Assembly (NCBI GenBank): GCA_020851015.1
Contig: JADZDN010000063.1
Location: 1 to 49,466, forward strand
Length of the DNA stretch: 49,466 nt
Direction of reading: 5' to 3'
DNA from: Alphaproteobacteria bacterium
Lineage (GTDB): Bacteria; Pseudomonadota; Alphaproteobacteria; JAEULC01
The notes under the pieces were generated by a model. The model was given only the letters and a program-made list of their open reading frames with translations. It searched no databases and was not told the origin of the DNA. Shown in pieces: positions 16,736 through 24,853 of this stretch; the stretch's first letter is position 1, and every line of letters starts with the position of its first letter. The translations under genes were made by a program, and so were the position numbers.

Positions 16736-17646
16736 CGGCGGATGCCGTGACGGCGGTCGCGCCCCGGCCCGCCGGGGATGAGGCGCCGAACGCCGCGCGC
16801 TACCGCGCCTCGCGGCGGCTGGAGGAGATGGCGCTGGGCGGCCTGGCGCTGCCGGCGCTGCTGCTGATCGGCCTGATCGCGCTGGCGCCCAACCTCTGGC
16901 TCTGCTGGCTGTCGTTCTGGGGTCCGAACGGCTTCACGCTGGCCTACTACGAACGCCTGCTGCACCCCAACTACATGCTGACGCTGGAAACCACGTTCGA
17001 GCTGTCGTTCCTGGTGACGGGCATCTGCATCGCGCTCGGCTACCCGCTGGCCTACCTGATCGCGCAGTCCCGCCCGCGCGTCGCCTCGATGCTGCTGCTG
17101 CTGGTGATGTTCCCGGTGTGGACCTCGCTGCTGGTGCGCTGCTACGCGTGGCTCGTGCTGCTGCAGCGGCGCGGCCTGATAAACACGTGGCTGAGCGATG
17201 CCGGCATCATCGAGGCTCCGCTTCGCCTCGTCCACAACTTCACCGGCACGACGATCGGCATGGTGCATATCATGCTGCCGTTCATGGTGCTGCCGCTCTA
17301 CGCCGCGATGCGCGCGATCAGCGCCGACTACATGCGCGCGGCGGCCAACCTGGGCGCCTCGCCCGTCAAGGCGTTCTGGCAGGTCTTCGTGCCGCTGTCG
17401 CTGCCCGGGCTGGTGGCGGGCGTGATCATCGTGTTCGTGCTCTGCCTGGGCTTCTACGTGACGCCGGCGCTGCTTGGCGGCGGGCGCGTGATGATGTGGT
17501 CGATGCAGATCGAGCGGACCGTCACGTACCATTCCGACTGGGGCGCGGCGAGCGCGCTGGGCGTCGTCCTGCTGGCGATGACGCTGCTGATCCTGTGGCT
17601 GGTCGGCAGGCTGGTCGGATTCCAGCGGATCATGGGGTCGCGCTGA
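16732..17646 (+). CDS. PotB-like ABC transporter permease
   Basis: Inner-membrane permease, 304 residues, with a cytoplasmic N-terminal extension of about 35 residues and six predicted membrane segments. The EAA-type coupling loop is YMRAAANLGASPVKAFWQVFVPLSLPG (near residues 200-226), which docks with the ATPase. It overlaps the ATPase gene by 4 bp and the next permease by 1 bp (TGATG), so the operon is tightly coupled. Confidence 0.92.
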   Translation: MTADAVTAVAPRPAGDEAPNAARYRASRRLEEMALGGLALPALLLIGLIALAPNLWLCWLSFWGPNGFTLAYYERLLHPNYMLTLETTFELSFLVTGICIALGYPLAYLIAQSRPRVASMLLLLVMFPVWTSLLVRCYAWLVLLQRRGLINTWLSDAGIIEAPLRLVHNFTGTTIGMVHIMLPFMVLPLYAAMRAISADYMRAAANLGASPVKAFWQVFVPLSLPGLVAGVIIVFVLCLGFYVTPALLGGGRVMMWSMQIERTVTYHSDWGAASALGVVLLAMTLLILWLVGRLVGFQRIMGSR

Positions 17647-18458
17647 TGCTGCCGGGAATCGCGACCGAAACCCAGATCACGCACCGCCGCCGTACCTGGC
17701 TCTATGCGCTGGTCGCCCTGACCATGTTGTTCCTGATTCTGCCGAGCCTGCTGGTGATCCCGCTCAGCTTCTCGGATTCGCGCTTCCTGGCGTTTCCGCC
17801 GTCCGGATGGTCGACGCGCTGGTATGCGGCGTATTTCGCGGCGGTCGAGTGGCGCGATGCGACCGTGGTATCCTTGAGCGCCGCCGCGCTGACCACGATC
17901 CTGTCGACGGTGTTCGGCACGCTGGCGGCCTACAGCCTGCATACCGCGCGCTCGCGGCTGGGACAGGTGGCCTATCTGGTCTTCGTCGCTCCGCTGGTGA
18001 TCCCCGGCATCCTGGTCGCGATCGGCATTTTCCTTCTTTATGCCCAGATCGGGCTGAACAACACGCTGGAGGGCATCGTCCTGGCGCATTCGGTGATGGC
18101 CACGCCGCTGGTCGTCATCACCGTCGCGTCGGGGCTGAAGAACTACGACATGAGCCAGGAGATGGTGGCGCGTAGCCTGGGCGCCAGCCGGCCGAAAGCG
18201 TTCCTGACCGTGACCCTGCCGCAGATCCGAGTATCGGTGATCGCCGGCGCGTTGCTGGCCTTCATCACCTCCCTCGACGAAGTCGTGATCTCGCTGTTCA
18301 TCGCCGGTGGCGACAAGGCCACCCTTACCAAGCGCATGTTCAACGCGCTGCGCGACGAGATCGACCCGACGATCGCTGCCATCTCAACCCTGCTGATCGC
18401 GGTTTCCGTGTTGCTTCTTGGGCTTAGCCAGTCGGTTCAGGCCAGGCCGAAGAACTAG
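17646..18458 (+). CDS. PotC-like ABC transporter permease
   Basis: Second inner-membrane permease of the system, 270 residues with six membrane segments and coupling loop QEMVARSLGASRPKAFLTVTLPQI. The start is the ATG at 17646, whose A is the last base of the previous stop codon; the frame is open further upstream without homology. It is the last gene of the operon. The 174-bp gap that follows holds a candidate promoter for the peptide-type operon and no clear terminator. Confidence 0.92.
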   Translation: MLPGIATETQITHRRRTWLYALVALTMLFLILPSLLVIPLSFSDSRFLAFPPSGWSTRWYAAYFAAVEWRDATVVSLSAAALTTILSTVFGTLAAYSLHTARSRLGQVAYLVFVAPLVIPGILVAIGIFLLYAQIGLNNTLEGIVLAHSVMATPLVVITVASGLKNYDMSQEMVARSLGASRPKAFLTVTLPQIRVSVIAGALLAFITSLDEVVISLFIAGGDKATLTKRMFNALRDEIDPTIAAISTLLIAVSVLLLGLSQSVQARPKN

Positions 18459-18512
18459 GGCACACGGCCGGCGCCTCGCCGCGGTCGGCCCTGGCACTCG
18501 TCCGGACAACCC

Positions 18513-18547
18513 TTGACCGCCAATCGATGGCATGGCTAGGTTGGCGG
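18513..18547 (+). promoter_or_regulatory. Candidate promoter with overlapping inverted repeat, Dpp-type operon 1
   Basis: TTGACC (18513-18518), 17-bp spacer and a weak -10 CTAGGT (18536-18541). A perfect 7-bp inverted repeat, CCGCCAA (18517-18523) and TTGGCGG (18541-18547), overlaps both boxes and could be an operator. It lies about 90 bp before the binding-protein ATG. No dedicated regulator gene sits next to it. Confidence 0.35.
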
Positions 18548-18632
18548 CGACAAGAATGGCACCGGCATCGCCCGATCAGCGTGGCTGACTGGGGCAAGCT
18601 GGCCGGAATCGCCAAGGCAGGGGAGGATAGAA

Positions 18633-20576
18633 ATGCAATCAATGATCATCATGGATTCGCGGCGCGCGGGCCTGGGGATTGCGGCTGCGCTGGCGATCGC
18701 GATTGCCGGCCTGGCCGGGCCGGCCTGGGCCCAGTCCAAGTACAAGGAAGCGCCGATTCTGGCCGACCAGGTCAAGGCGGGCAAGCTGCCGCCGGTCGAG
18801 AAGCGCCTTCCGGACAATCCGCTCGTGGTGCCGGTGGTCGAGAAGATCGGCCAGTACGGCGGCACCTGGCGCCGCGCCTTTCTGGGGCCGGCGGACGCCA
18901 ACAACTATGTCCGCGTGGTGTTCGACGCGCTGTTCCGCTTCTCGCCCGATGGCGCCAAGATCGAACCCAAGCTCGCCGCCGGGGCGGAATCCTCGGCCGA
19001 TTTCAAGACCTGGACGGTCAAACTGCGCAAGGGCGCCAAGTGGTCCGACGGCGCGCCCTTCACCGCCGACGACATCGTGTTCTGGTACAAGGATGTCGTG
19101 CTCAACAAGGATCTGACGCCGTCCTATCCGCAGTGGATCAAGAACAAGGACGGTTCGGCTGCCCTGGTCGAAAAGGTTGATCCGGAGACGGTCAAGTTCA
19201 GCTACAAGGAACCGGCGACGCTGTTCCTGACGGCGCTCGCCAATGCCGACGGCGCGGACCGCACCTATGCCGCGTTCCTGCCGGCGCACTACCTGAAGAA
19301 GTTCCATCCCGCCTACACGGCCAAGGAAGAGATCGACAAGCAGGTCGCGGCCGCGGGATTCAAGACCTGGACCGAGCTGTTCGCGGCAAGAAATGCCCCG
19401 CCGGAAAACCCGGAGCGTCCGTCGATGGCCGCCTGGGTATCGTCCACGCGGATCAGCGAGCCTGTCTTCACGCTGAAGCGCAATCCCTACTACGTGGCCG
19501 TCGATCCCGAGGGCAACCAGCTTCCGTATATCGACGAGGTGCGCTTCACCTATTTCGCCGACGCCCAGGCGCTGAATCTCGCGGCGATCGCCGGCGACTT
19601 CGACATGCAGGAGCGCCACATCCAGATGACCAACTACCCCGTGCTCAAGGAGCAGGAGAAGAGCGGCAAGTACAAGGTCATCACCTGGCCGACCTTCGGC
19701 GGCTCGGATGCGGCGATCCAGTTCAACGCCACGTACAAGGCCGACCCCGAGATCGGCAAGATGCTGGCGTCGAAGGAATTCCGCATCGCCATGTCGCTCG
19801 CCATCAACCGCGAGCAGATCAAGGAGTCCGTGTTCCTCGGCCTGGGCGAGGCGCGGCAGGGTGTTCCCGCGCCCTGGCATCCCTACTATCCGGGCGACGA
19901 GTACGCGCGGAAGTTCACCGAGTACAAACCGGACGAGGCGAACAAGCTGCTCGACTCGATCGGCCTCGGCAAGAAGGACGCCCAGGGCATCCGGCTGCTG
20001 CCGAACGGCAAGCCCGCGACGATCGAGCTCTCGATCGTGCCCGCGTTCGGCGCCTGGCCGGACGTGGGACAGCTCGTCGCCAAGGACTGGGAGAAGGTCG
20101 GCATAAAGACCATCGTGCAGATCCGGGAGCGCGCCCTGCACTTCAAGATGCGCGATGCGAACGAGCTGATGGCGGAGATCTGGAACGAGGATACCTCCGC
20201 GTTCCCGTTCACCGGCAACTCCAAGTACGATCCGCGCAACAACCCGATCATGACCATGGGCCCGCTGTGGGGGCAATGGGGACTGACCGGCGGCAAGGAC
20301 GGCGTGGAGCCGCCGGCCTCGATGAAGCGGATCATGGAGATCGGCGACCGGTCGCGCGCCGTCGGCCCGGACGAGCAGGTGAAGCTCGCGCAGGAAATGT
20401 TCAAGCTCTGGGTCGACAACATGTACGAGATCGGCACGATCGGCCTGACGCCGATGGTGCAAGGCGTGGTGGTCGTCAATACCAAGTTCCAGAACGTGCC
20501 CAAGACCTCGGGCAACGACTGGCCGCTGCGCAGCCCCGGCAACATCCGGACCGAGCAGCTCTTTTTCACAAGGTGA
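18633..20576 (+). CDS. Peptide/opine-type (SBP family 5) ABC binding protein, long form
   Basis: Periplasmic receptor of 647 residues, longer than usual DppA/OppA (about 520-540). A signal peptide covers about 1-33 (IAAALAIAIAGLAGPAWA). Family 5 landmarks are present: TWTVKLRKGAKWSDGAPFTADDIVFWYKDVV and, in the second lobe, EFRIAMSLAINREQIKESVFLGLGEARQG. The start follows AGGGGAGGAT; Met4 and Met7 are in-frame alternatives. It heads an operon with two permeases and two ATPases. The long form probably pairs with the enlarged DppC of this operon. The ligand could be an oligopeptide, a glycoside or an opine. Confidence 0.9.
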   Translation: MQSMIIMDSRRAGLGIAAALAIAIAGLAGPAWAQSKYKEAPILADQVKAGKLPPVEKRLPDNPLVVPVVEKIGQYGGTWRRAFLGPADANNYVRVVFDALFRFSPDGAKIEPKLAAGAESSADFKTWTVKLRKGAKWSDGAPFTADDIVFWYKDVVLNKDLTPSYPQWIKNKDGSAALVEKVDPETVKFSYKEPATLFLTALANADGADRTYAAFLPAHYLKKFHPAYTAKEEIDKQVAAAGFKTWTELFAARNAPPENPERPSMAAWVSSTRISEPVFTLKRNPYYVAVDPEGNQLPYIDEVRFTYFADAQALNLAAIAGDFDMQERHIQMTNYPVLKEQEKSGKYKVITWPTFGGSDAAIQFNATYKADPEIGKMLASKEFRIAMSLAINREQIKESVFLGLGEARQGVPAPWHPYYPGDEYARKFTEYKPDEANKLLDSIGLGKKDAQGIRLLPNGKPATIELSIVPAFGAWPDVGQLVAKDWEKVGIKTIVQIRERALHFKMRDANELMAEIWNEDTSAFPFTGNSKYDPRNNPIMTMGPLWGQWGLTGGKDGVEPPASMKRIMEIGDRSRAVGPDEQVKLAQEMFKLWVDNMYEIGTIGLTPMVQGVVVVNTKFQNVPKTSGNDWPLRSPGNIRTEQLFFTR

Positions 20577-20593
20577 TGGCCCGCGTCCGCGCT

Positions 20594-20621
20594 GCCCCCG
20601 ATCCTGCGATGGATCGGGGGC
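20594..20621 (+). other. Strong intercistronic hairpin after binding-protein gene
   Basis: A perfect 11-bp inverted repeat: GCCCCCGATCC (20594-20604), loop TGCGAT, and its exact complement (20611-20621). It fills the 73-bp gap before the permease gene. No T-run follows. It is likely an mRNA-stabilising or attenuating element. Confidence 0.7.
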
Positions 20622-20649
20622 CGGCGGCCCCCGGATTGGGTAATCGCTG

Positions 20650-21636
20650 ATGGTCCGCTACATCATCCAGCGGCTGCTGCTCCTGCCGCTACTGCTGGTG
20701 CTGTTCTCGATCATCGTCTTCGCGATCGTGCAGGCGCCGCCCGGCGACTTCCTGACCGCCTATGTCGCTACGCTGGCGTCGTCGGGCACCTCGATCAGCG
20801 CCGAGCACATCGCGGCGCTGCGCCACGAATATGGCCTCGACCAGCCGATGGTCGTTCAGTACCTGCGCTGGATGCAGAACCTCCTCAGCGGCAATCTGGG
20901 ACTGTCGCTGGAGTATCAGCGGCCGAATGCCGAGCTGATCGGCGAGCAGCTGACCCTCACCATCGCCCTGGCGCTTCTTTCCTTCGTGTTCACCTGGGTC
21001 GTGGCCGTGCCGGCCGGCATCTACTCGGCGACGCACCAGCGCTCCTTTCTCGACTATGTCTTCACCGTGGTGAACTATGTTGGCGTTGCCACGCCCAACT
21101 TCCTGCTGGCGTTGGTGCTGATGTGGCTGGCGTTCGCCTATTTCGGCATCGGCATCACGGGGCTTTTCTCCTCCGAATACCAGAATGCGCCGTGGAGCGT
21201 GGGCCGTGTCCTGGATCTTCTGCTGCATATCTGGTTGCCGGCATTGGTGCTGGGCATCGCCGGCACCGCGCGATTGACGCGGGTGATGCGGGCCAATCTG
21301 CTGGATGAGCTCAACAAGCCTTACGTGATGACGGCGCGCGCGAAGGGACTGTCGGAATGGCGCCTGGTGATGCGCTATCCCGTGCGGCTGGCGTTCAACC
21401 CGCTCGTCAGCACGATCGGCTGGTATTTGCCGGCGCTGTTCTCGGGCAGCCTGATCGTGGCCACGGTGATGAACCTGCCGAATATCGGGCCGCTGCTGCT
21501 GCGCGCGTTGATCAACCAGGACATGTATCTGGCCGGCAGCATCCTGCTGATCTACTGCTTCCTGACCATCGTCGGCACGCTGATCTCCGACGTATTGCTG
21601 GCCTGGCTCGACCCGCGCATCCGGATGGAGAACTAG
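20650..21636 (+). CDS. DppB/OppB-type ABC transporter permease
   Basis: A 328-residue permease with six membrane segments. The N-terminal MVRYIIQRLLLLPLLLVLFSIIVFAI is typical of DppB, and the coupling loop is MTARAKGLSEWRLVMRYPVRLAFNPLVS. The C-terminal LLISDVLLAWLDPRIRMEN-like ending is the usual DppB tail. It is followed at 1 bp by the DppC-type gene. The pair should form the pore for the long binding protein upstream. Confidence 0.93.
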   Translation: MVRYIIQRLLLLPLLLVLFSIIVFAIVQAPPGDFLTAYVATLASSGTSISAEHIAALRHEYGLDQPMVVQYLRWMQNLLSGNLGLSLEYQRPNAELIGEQLTLTIALALLSFVFTWVVAVPAGIYSATHQRSFLDYVFTVVNYVGVATPNFLLALVLMWLAFAYFGIGITGLFSSEYQNAPWSVGRVLDLLLHIWLPALVLGIAGTARLTRVMRANLLDELNKPYVMTARAKGLSEWRLVMRYPVRLAFNPLVSTIGWYLPALFSGSLIVATVMNLPNIGPLLLRALINQDMYLAGSILLIYCFLTIVGTLISDVLLAWLDPRIRMEN

Positions 21637-21637
21637 C

Positions 21638-22756
21638 GTGGTCGCCGTGACGCCCGATACCTCGTCGGCGGCGGAAGACCGGATTTCCGTCGCGTCGAAC
21701 TGGACCCTGGTGTGGTGGCGCTTCCGCAAGCACAAGCTGGCGCTGTTCAGCGCCGGCATCCTGGTGGTGTTCTACGCCGTGGTGCTGGCGCCCAACTTCT
21801 TCAGCACCCAGGACCCCGAGCTGACCGACGCGCGCCAGGCCTTCATTCCGGTGCAGGGACTGCATCTGCTCGACGACGGCGGGTTCCGGCCCTGGGTGCC
21901 GGGAATCGTCGGCAAGCGCAACCCCGTGACGCTGCGCATGGAATGGACGACCGATGTGGGCAAGAAAGTGCCGGTCGGTTTCTTCGTCGATGGCTATCGC
22001 TACCGCCTTTTCGGTCTCTTCGAGACCAAGGTGCATCTGATCGGGCCGCGCGAGGCCGGACAGCGCATCTTCCTGCTTGGCTCCGACCGGCTGGGCCGCG
22101 ACCAGTGGTCGCGCATCATGCACGGCACGCAGACCTCGATGACGATCGGCCTGGTCGCGGTGACGCTTAGCGTGATCCTAGGCGTGCTGCTGGGGGGCGT
22201 TTCCGGCTACCATGGCGGGCTGCCGGACCAGATCATCCAGCGCATGATCGAGTTGCTGCAGTCCGTTCCCACCATACCCATCTGGCTCGCCCTGTCGGCG
22301 GCTCTGCCGCGCGACTGGACGCCGCAGCAGGTGTTCTTCGCCATCACCGTGATTTTGTCGCTGGTGGGTTGGACCACGCTGGGCCGCGAGGTGCGCGGCC
22401 GGTTCCTGGCGCTGCGCGAGGAGGATTTCGTGCTGGCGGCCGATCTGGCCGGCGCCAGCCGCGTCCGCATCATCCTGCGGCACATGGTGCCCACCTTCCT
22501 AAGCCACATCATCGCCACCAGTTCGCTGGCGATTCCGGTGATGATCATCAACGAAACCTCGCTCAGCTTTCTAGGTCTAGGTATCCGGCCCCCGGCGATC
22601 AGCTGGGGCGTCCTGCTGCAGGAGGCGCAGAACATCCAGACCTTGGCGCTGGCGCCATGGCTCTTGACTCCCGGCTTGCTGGTGATCGTCGCCGTGCTCG
22701 CCTTCAATCTCGTCGGGGACGGGCTGCGCGATGCGTCCGACCCGTACAGCCACTGA
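21638..22756 (+). CDS. DppC/OppC-type ABC transporter permease with large periplasmic insertion
   Basis: A 372-residue permease, against about 280-300 for ordinary DppC. An N-terminal segment and first membrane helix (LALFSAGILVVFYAVVLA) are followed by an insertion of about 80 residues (near 55-140, containing LTDARQAFIPVQGLHLL and YRYRLFGLFETKVHLIG). The usual GSDRLGRDQWSRIMHGTQTS and five more helices come after it. The coupling loop is LAADLAGASRVRIILRHMVPTF. The GTG at 21638, one base after the previous stop, is the start. The insertion faces the periplasm and may dock the enlarged binding protein. Confidence 0.9.
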   Translation: MVAVTPDTSSAAEDRISVASNWTLVWWRFRKHKLALFSAGILVVFYAVVLAPNFFSTQDPELTDARQAFIPVQGLHLLDDGGFRPWVPGIVGKRNPVTLRMEWTTDVGKKVPVGFFVDGYRYRLFGLFETKVHLIGPREAGQRIFLLGSDRLGRDQWSRIMHGTQTSMTIGLVAVTLSVILGVLLGGVSGYHGGLPDQIIQRMIELLQSVPTIPIWLALSAALPRDWTPQQVFFAITVILSLVGWTTLGREVRGRFLALREEDFVLAADLAGASRVRIILRHMVPTFLSHIIATSSLAIPVMIINETSLSFLGLGIRPPAISWGVLLQEAQNIQTLALAPWLLTPGLLVIVAVLAFNLVGDGLRDASDPYSH

Positions 22757-22757
22757 G

Positions 22758-23819
22758 ATGAGCCAGGCACAGCCGCTGCTTTCCGTGCGCGATCTGCGCG
22801 TCTCCTTCGCGATGGACGAGGGGCTGGTCCGCGCGGTCGACGGCGCCAGCTTCGACGTCCTGCCGGGCCAGACGGTCGGCATCGTCGGCGAGAGCGGCTG
22901 CGGCAAGAGCGTCACGATGAAGGCTATCCTGCAGCTGGTCGACCGGCCCGGTCGGATCGCCAGCGGCCAAATCCTGTTCCGCCGCCGTACCGGACCTGCC
23001 GAGACCGATGGCGAGGAGGTGGTCGACCTGGTTCGCCTGGCGCCCCGGGGCGCCGCGATGCGGGCGCTCCGCGGCGCCGAGATCGCGCTGATTCCGCAGG
23101 AGCCGATGGCCGCCTTCAGCCCGGTGCATACGGTCGGCGACCAGATCGTCGAGGCGCTGCAATTGCACGGTCGCCAGTGGCGCACGGACGGCGGCCAGCT
23201 CAGCCGCGGCGACGCGCGCCAGATCACCGTGGACTTGTTCCGCGACGTCGGCATCTCCATGCCCGAGCAGCGGATCGACGCCTATTCCTGGCAGCTTTCA
23301 GGCGGTCTGCGCCAGCGTGCGATGATCGCCATGGCGCTGTCCTGCAAGCCGCGCCTGCTGATCGCGGATGAGCCTACCACCGCGATCGATGTGACCACCC
23401 AGGCCCAGGTGCTGGACCTGCTGCGCGAATTGCAGCGCAAGTACGGGACTGCGATCATCTTCATCACACATGATCTTGGGGTGATCGCGCAGATGGCCAG
23501 CTACGTGGTCGTGATGTATCTCGGCCGCATCATGGAGGAAGGGCCGGTCGACGACATCTTCCATGCGCCCAAGCATCCCTACACGCGGGCGCTGCTGCGG
23601 TCGATTCCCAGCCTCTACGGCAAGACGCGCGTGGCGCTGCCGGTCATCAGCGGATCGCTTCCGCATCCCTTCAATCGCCCGGCGGGCTGTCCGTTCCATC
23701 CCCGCTGCGTCGACGTCATGGCGGATCGCTGCACCGCGCGCGTACCGAGCCTTCAAAGCATCGCCGCTCGGCAATCTGCAAGCTGCTTTCTCTACCACGA
23801 CAAGGCGGATCCGGCATGA
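22758..23819 (+). CDS. DppD/OppD-type ABC transporter ATP-binding protein
   Basis: A 353-residue ATPase. Walker A GESGCGKS is at 44-51, signature [15 protein letters not shown] near 188 and Walker [13 protein letters not shown] near 208. An insertion of about 20 residues sits between Walker A and the Q-loop ([20 protein letters not shown]). The C-terminal region holds the oligopeptide-transporter HPY-type motif with GCPFHPRC. The start is the ATG at 22758, one base after the DppC stop. It overlaps the next ATPase by 4 bp (ATGA). Confidence 0.93.
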   Translation: MSQAQPLLSVRDLRVSFAMDEGLVRAVDGASFDVLPGQTVGIVGESGCGKSVTMKAILQLVDRPGRIASGQILFRRRTGPAETDGEEVVDLVRLAPRGAAMRALRGAEIALIPQEPMAAFSPVHTVGDQIVEALQLHGRQWRTDGGQLSRGDARQITVDLFRDVGISMPEQRIDAYSWQLSGGLRQRAMIAMALSCKPRLLIADEPTTAIDVTTQAQVLDLLRELQRKYGTAIIFITHDLGVIAQMASYVVVMYLGRIMEEGPVDDIFHAPKHPYTRALLRSIPSLYGKTRVALPVISGSLPHPFNRPAGCPFHPRCVDVMADRCTARVPSLQSIAARQSASCFLYHDKADPA

Positions 23820-24838
23820 CCGCGCCGGCTGCTCCGCCGTTGCTCGAAGTCCGTGGCCTGCGGAAATACTTTCCGATCGTCAAGGGCGTGTTCCGCCGCG
23901 TTGTCGGACAGGTCCGCGCGGTCGACGACGTCAGCTTCGCGATCCGGGAAGGCGAGACGCTGGGCCTGGTCGGCGAGAGCGGCTGCGGCAAGACCACGAC
24001 GTCGCGCTGTATCCTGCGCGCCATGCAGCCCTCGGGCGGCGAGATCCTGTTCCGCAGCCGCGAGGGCCCGATGGTCGACCTGGCGCCGATGGCGCGCGCC
24101 GAATTGCGGGCGTTCAGGCCTGAAATCCAGATGATCTTCCAGGATCCGTTCAGCTCGCTCAACCCCCGCATGACGCTGCTGGACAATGTCGGCGAGCCGC
24201 TGCTGGTCAACGGCATGCGCAGCCGTGCCGAACGGACGGAACGCGTGGCCGATTTGCTGCGGCTGGTCGGTCTGCGGCCCGAATTCATGCACCGCTTTCC
24301 GCACGCTTTCAGCGGCGGGCAGCGCCAGCGGATCGGGATCGCGCGCGCGCTGTCGACCAATCCGCGGCTGGTCGTCGCCGACGAGCCAGTATCCGCGCTG
24401 GACGTATCGGTGCAGGCGCAGGTGCTCAACCTGCTGCTCGAGCTGCAGTCGCGGCTGCATCTGACCTTCCTGTTCGTCGCGCATGACCTGTCCGTGGTGC
24501 GCCATATTTCGGACCGCGTCGCGGTGATGTATGTCGGCCAGCTGGTCGAGCTGGCGCCGACGGCGGCGATCTTCGATCGGCCGCGCCATCCCTATACGGC
24601 GGCGCTGATGCGCGCGGTGCCCGTGCCCGATCCGCGCGCGTCCAACATTGGCGGCGCGCTGAAAGGCGAAGTACCCAGCCCCGCGGCGCCGCCATCCGGC
24701 TGCTATTTCCACCCGCGCTGCCGGTTCGCCGAGGACAGGTGCCGGCGCGAGCCGCCAGCCTTGCGCGAGGTCGCGCCCGGCCAGTTCGCCCGCTGCCACC
24801 TGGCCGGCGAGCTCACCTTGGATGTTCGGCAAGGTTAA
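23816..24838 (+). CDS. DppF/OppF-type ABC transporter ATP-binding protein
   Basis: Second ATPase of Dpp-type system 1, 340 residues. Walker A GESGCGKT is at 53-60, the signature is [15 protein letters not shown] and the Walker B is [12 protein letters not shown]. The C-terminal HPY-type extension includes [15 protein letters not shown]. It is the last gene of the operon and ends 15 bp from the convergent flavoprotein gene, leaving no room for a separate terminator. Confidence 0.93.
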   Translation: MTAPAAPPLLEVRGLRKYFPIVKGVFRRVVGQVRAVDDVSFAIREGETLGLVGESGCGKTTTSRCILRAMQPSGGEILFRSREGPMVDLAPMARAELRAFRPEIQMIFQDPFSSLNPRMTLLDNVGEPLLVNGMRSRAERTERVADLLRLVGLRPEFMHRFPHAFSGGQRQRIGIARALSTNPRLVVADEPVSALDVSVQAQVLNLLLELQSRLHLTFLFVAHDLSVVRHISDRVAVMYVGQLVELAPTAAIFDRPRHPYTAALMRAVPVPDPRASNIGGALKGEVPSPAAPPSGCYFHPRCRFAEDRCRREPPALREVAPGQFARCHLAGELTLDVRQG

Positions 24839-24853
24839 GGCGTCGAGTTCATT

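Noticed and set aside
18639..20462. A 607-codon minus-strand frame inside the long peptide-type receptor gene
   Set aside because: No motifs or ribosome site, and the plus-strand protein is a clear family 5 receptor with signal peptide.
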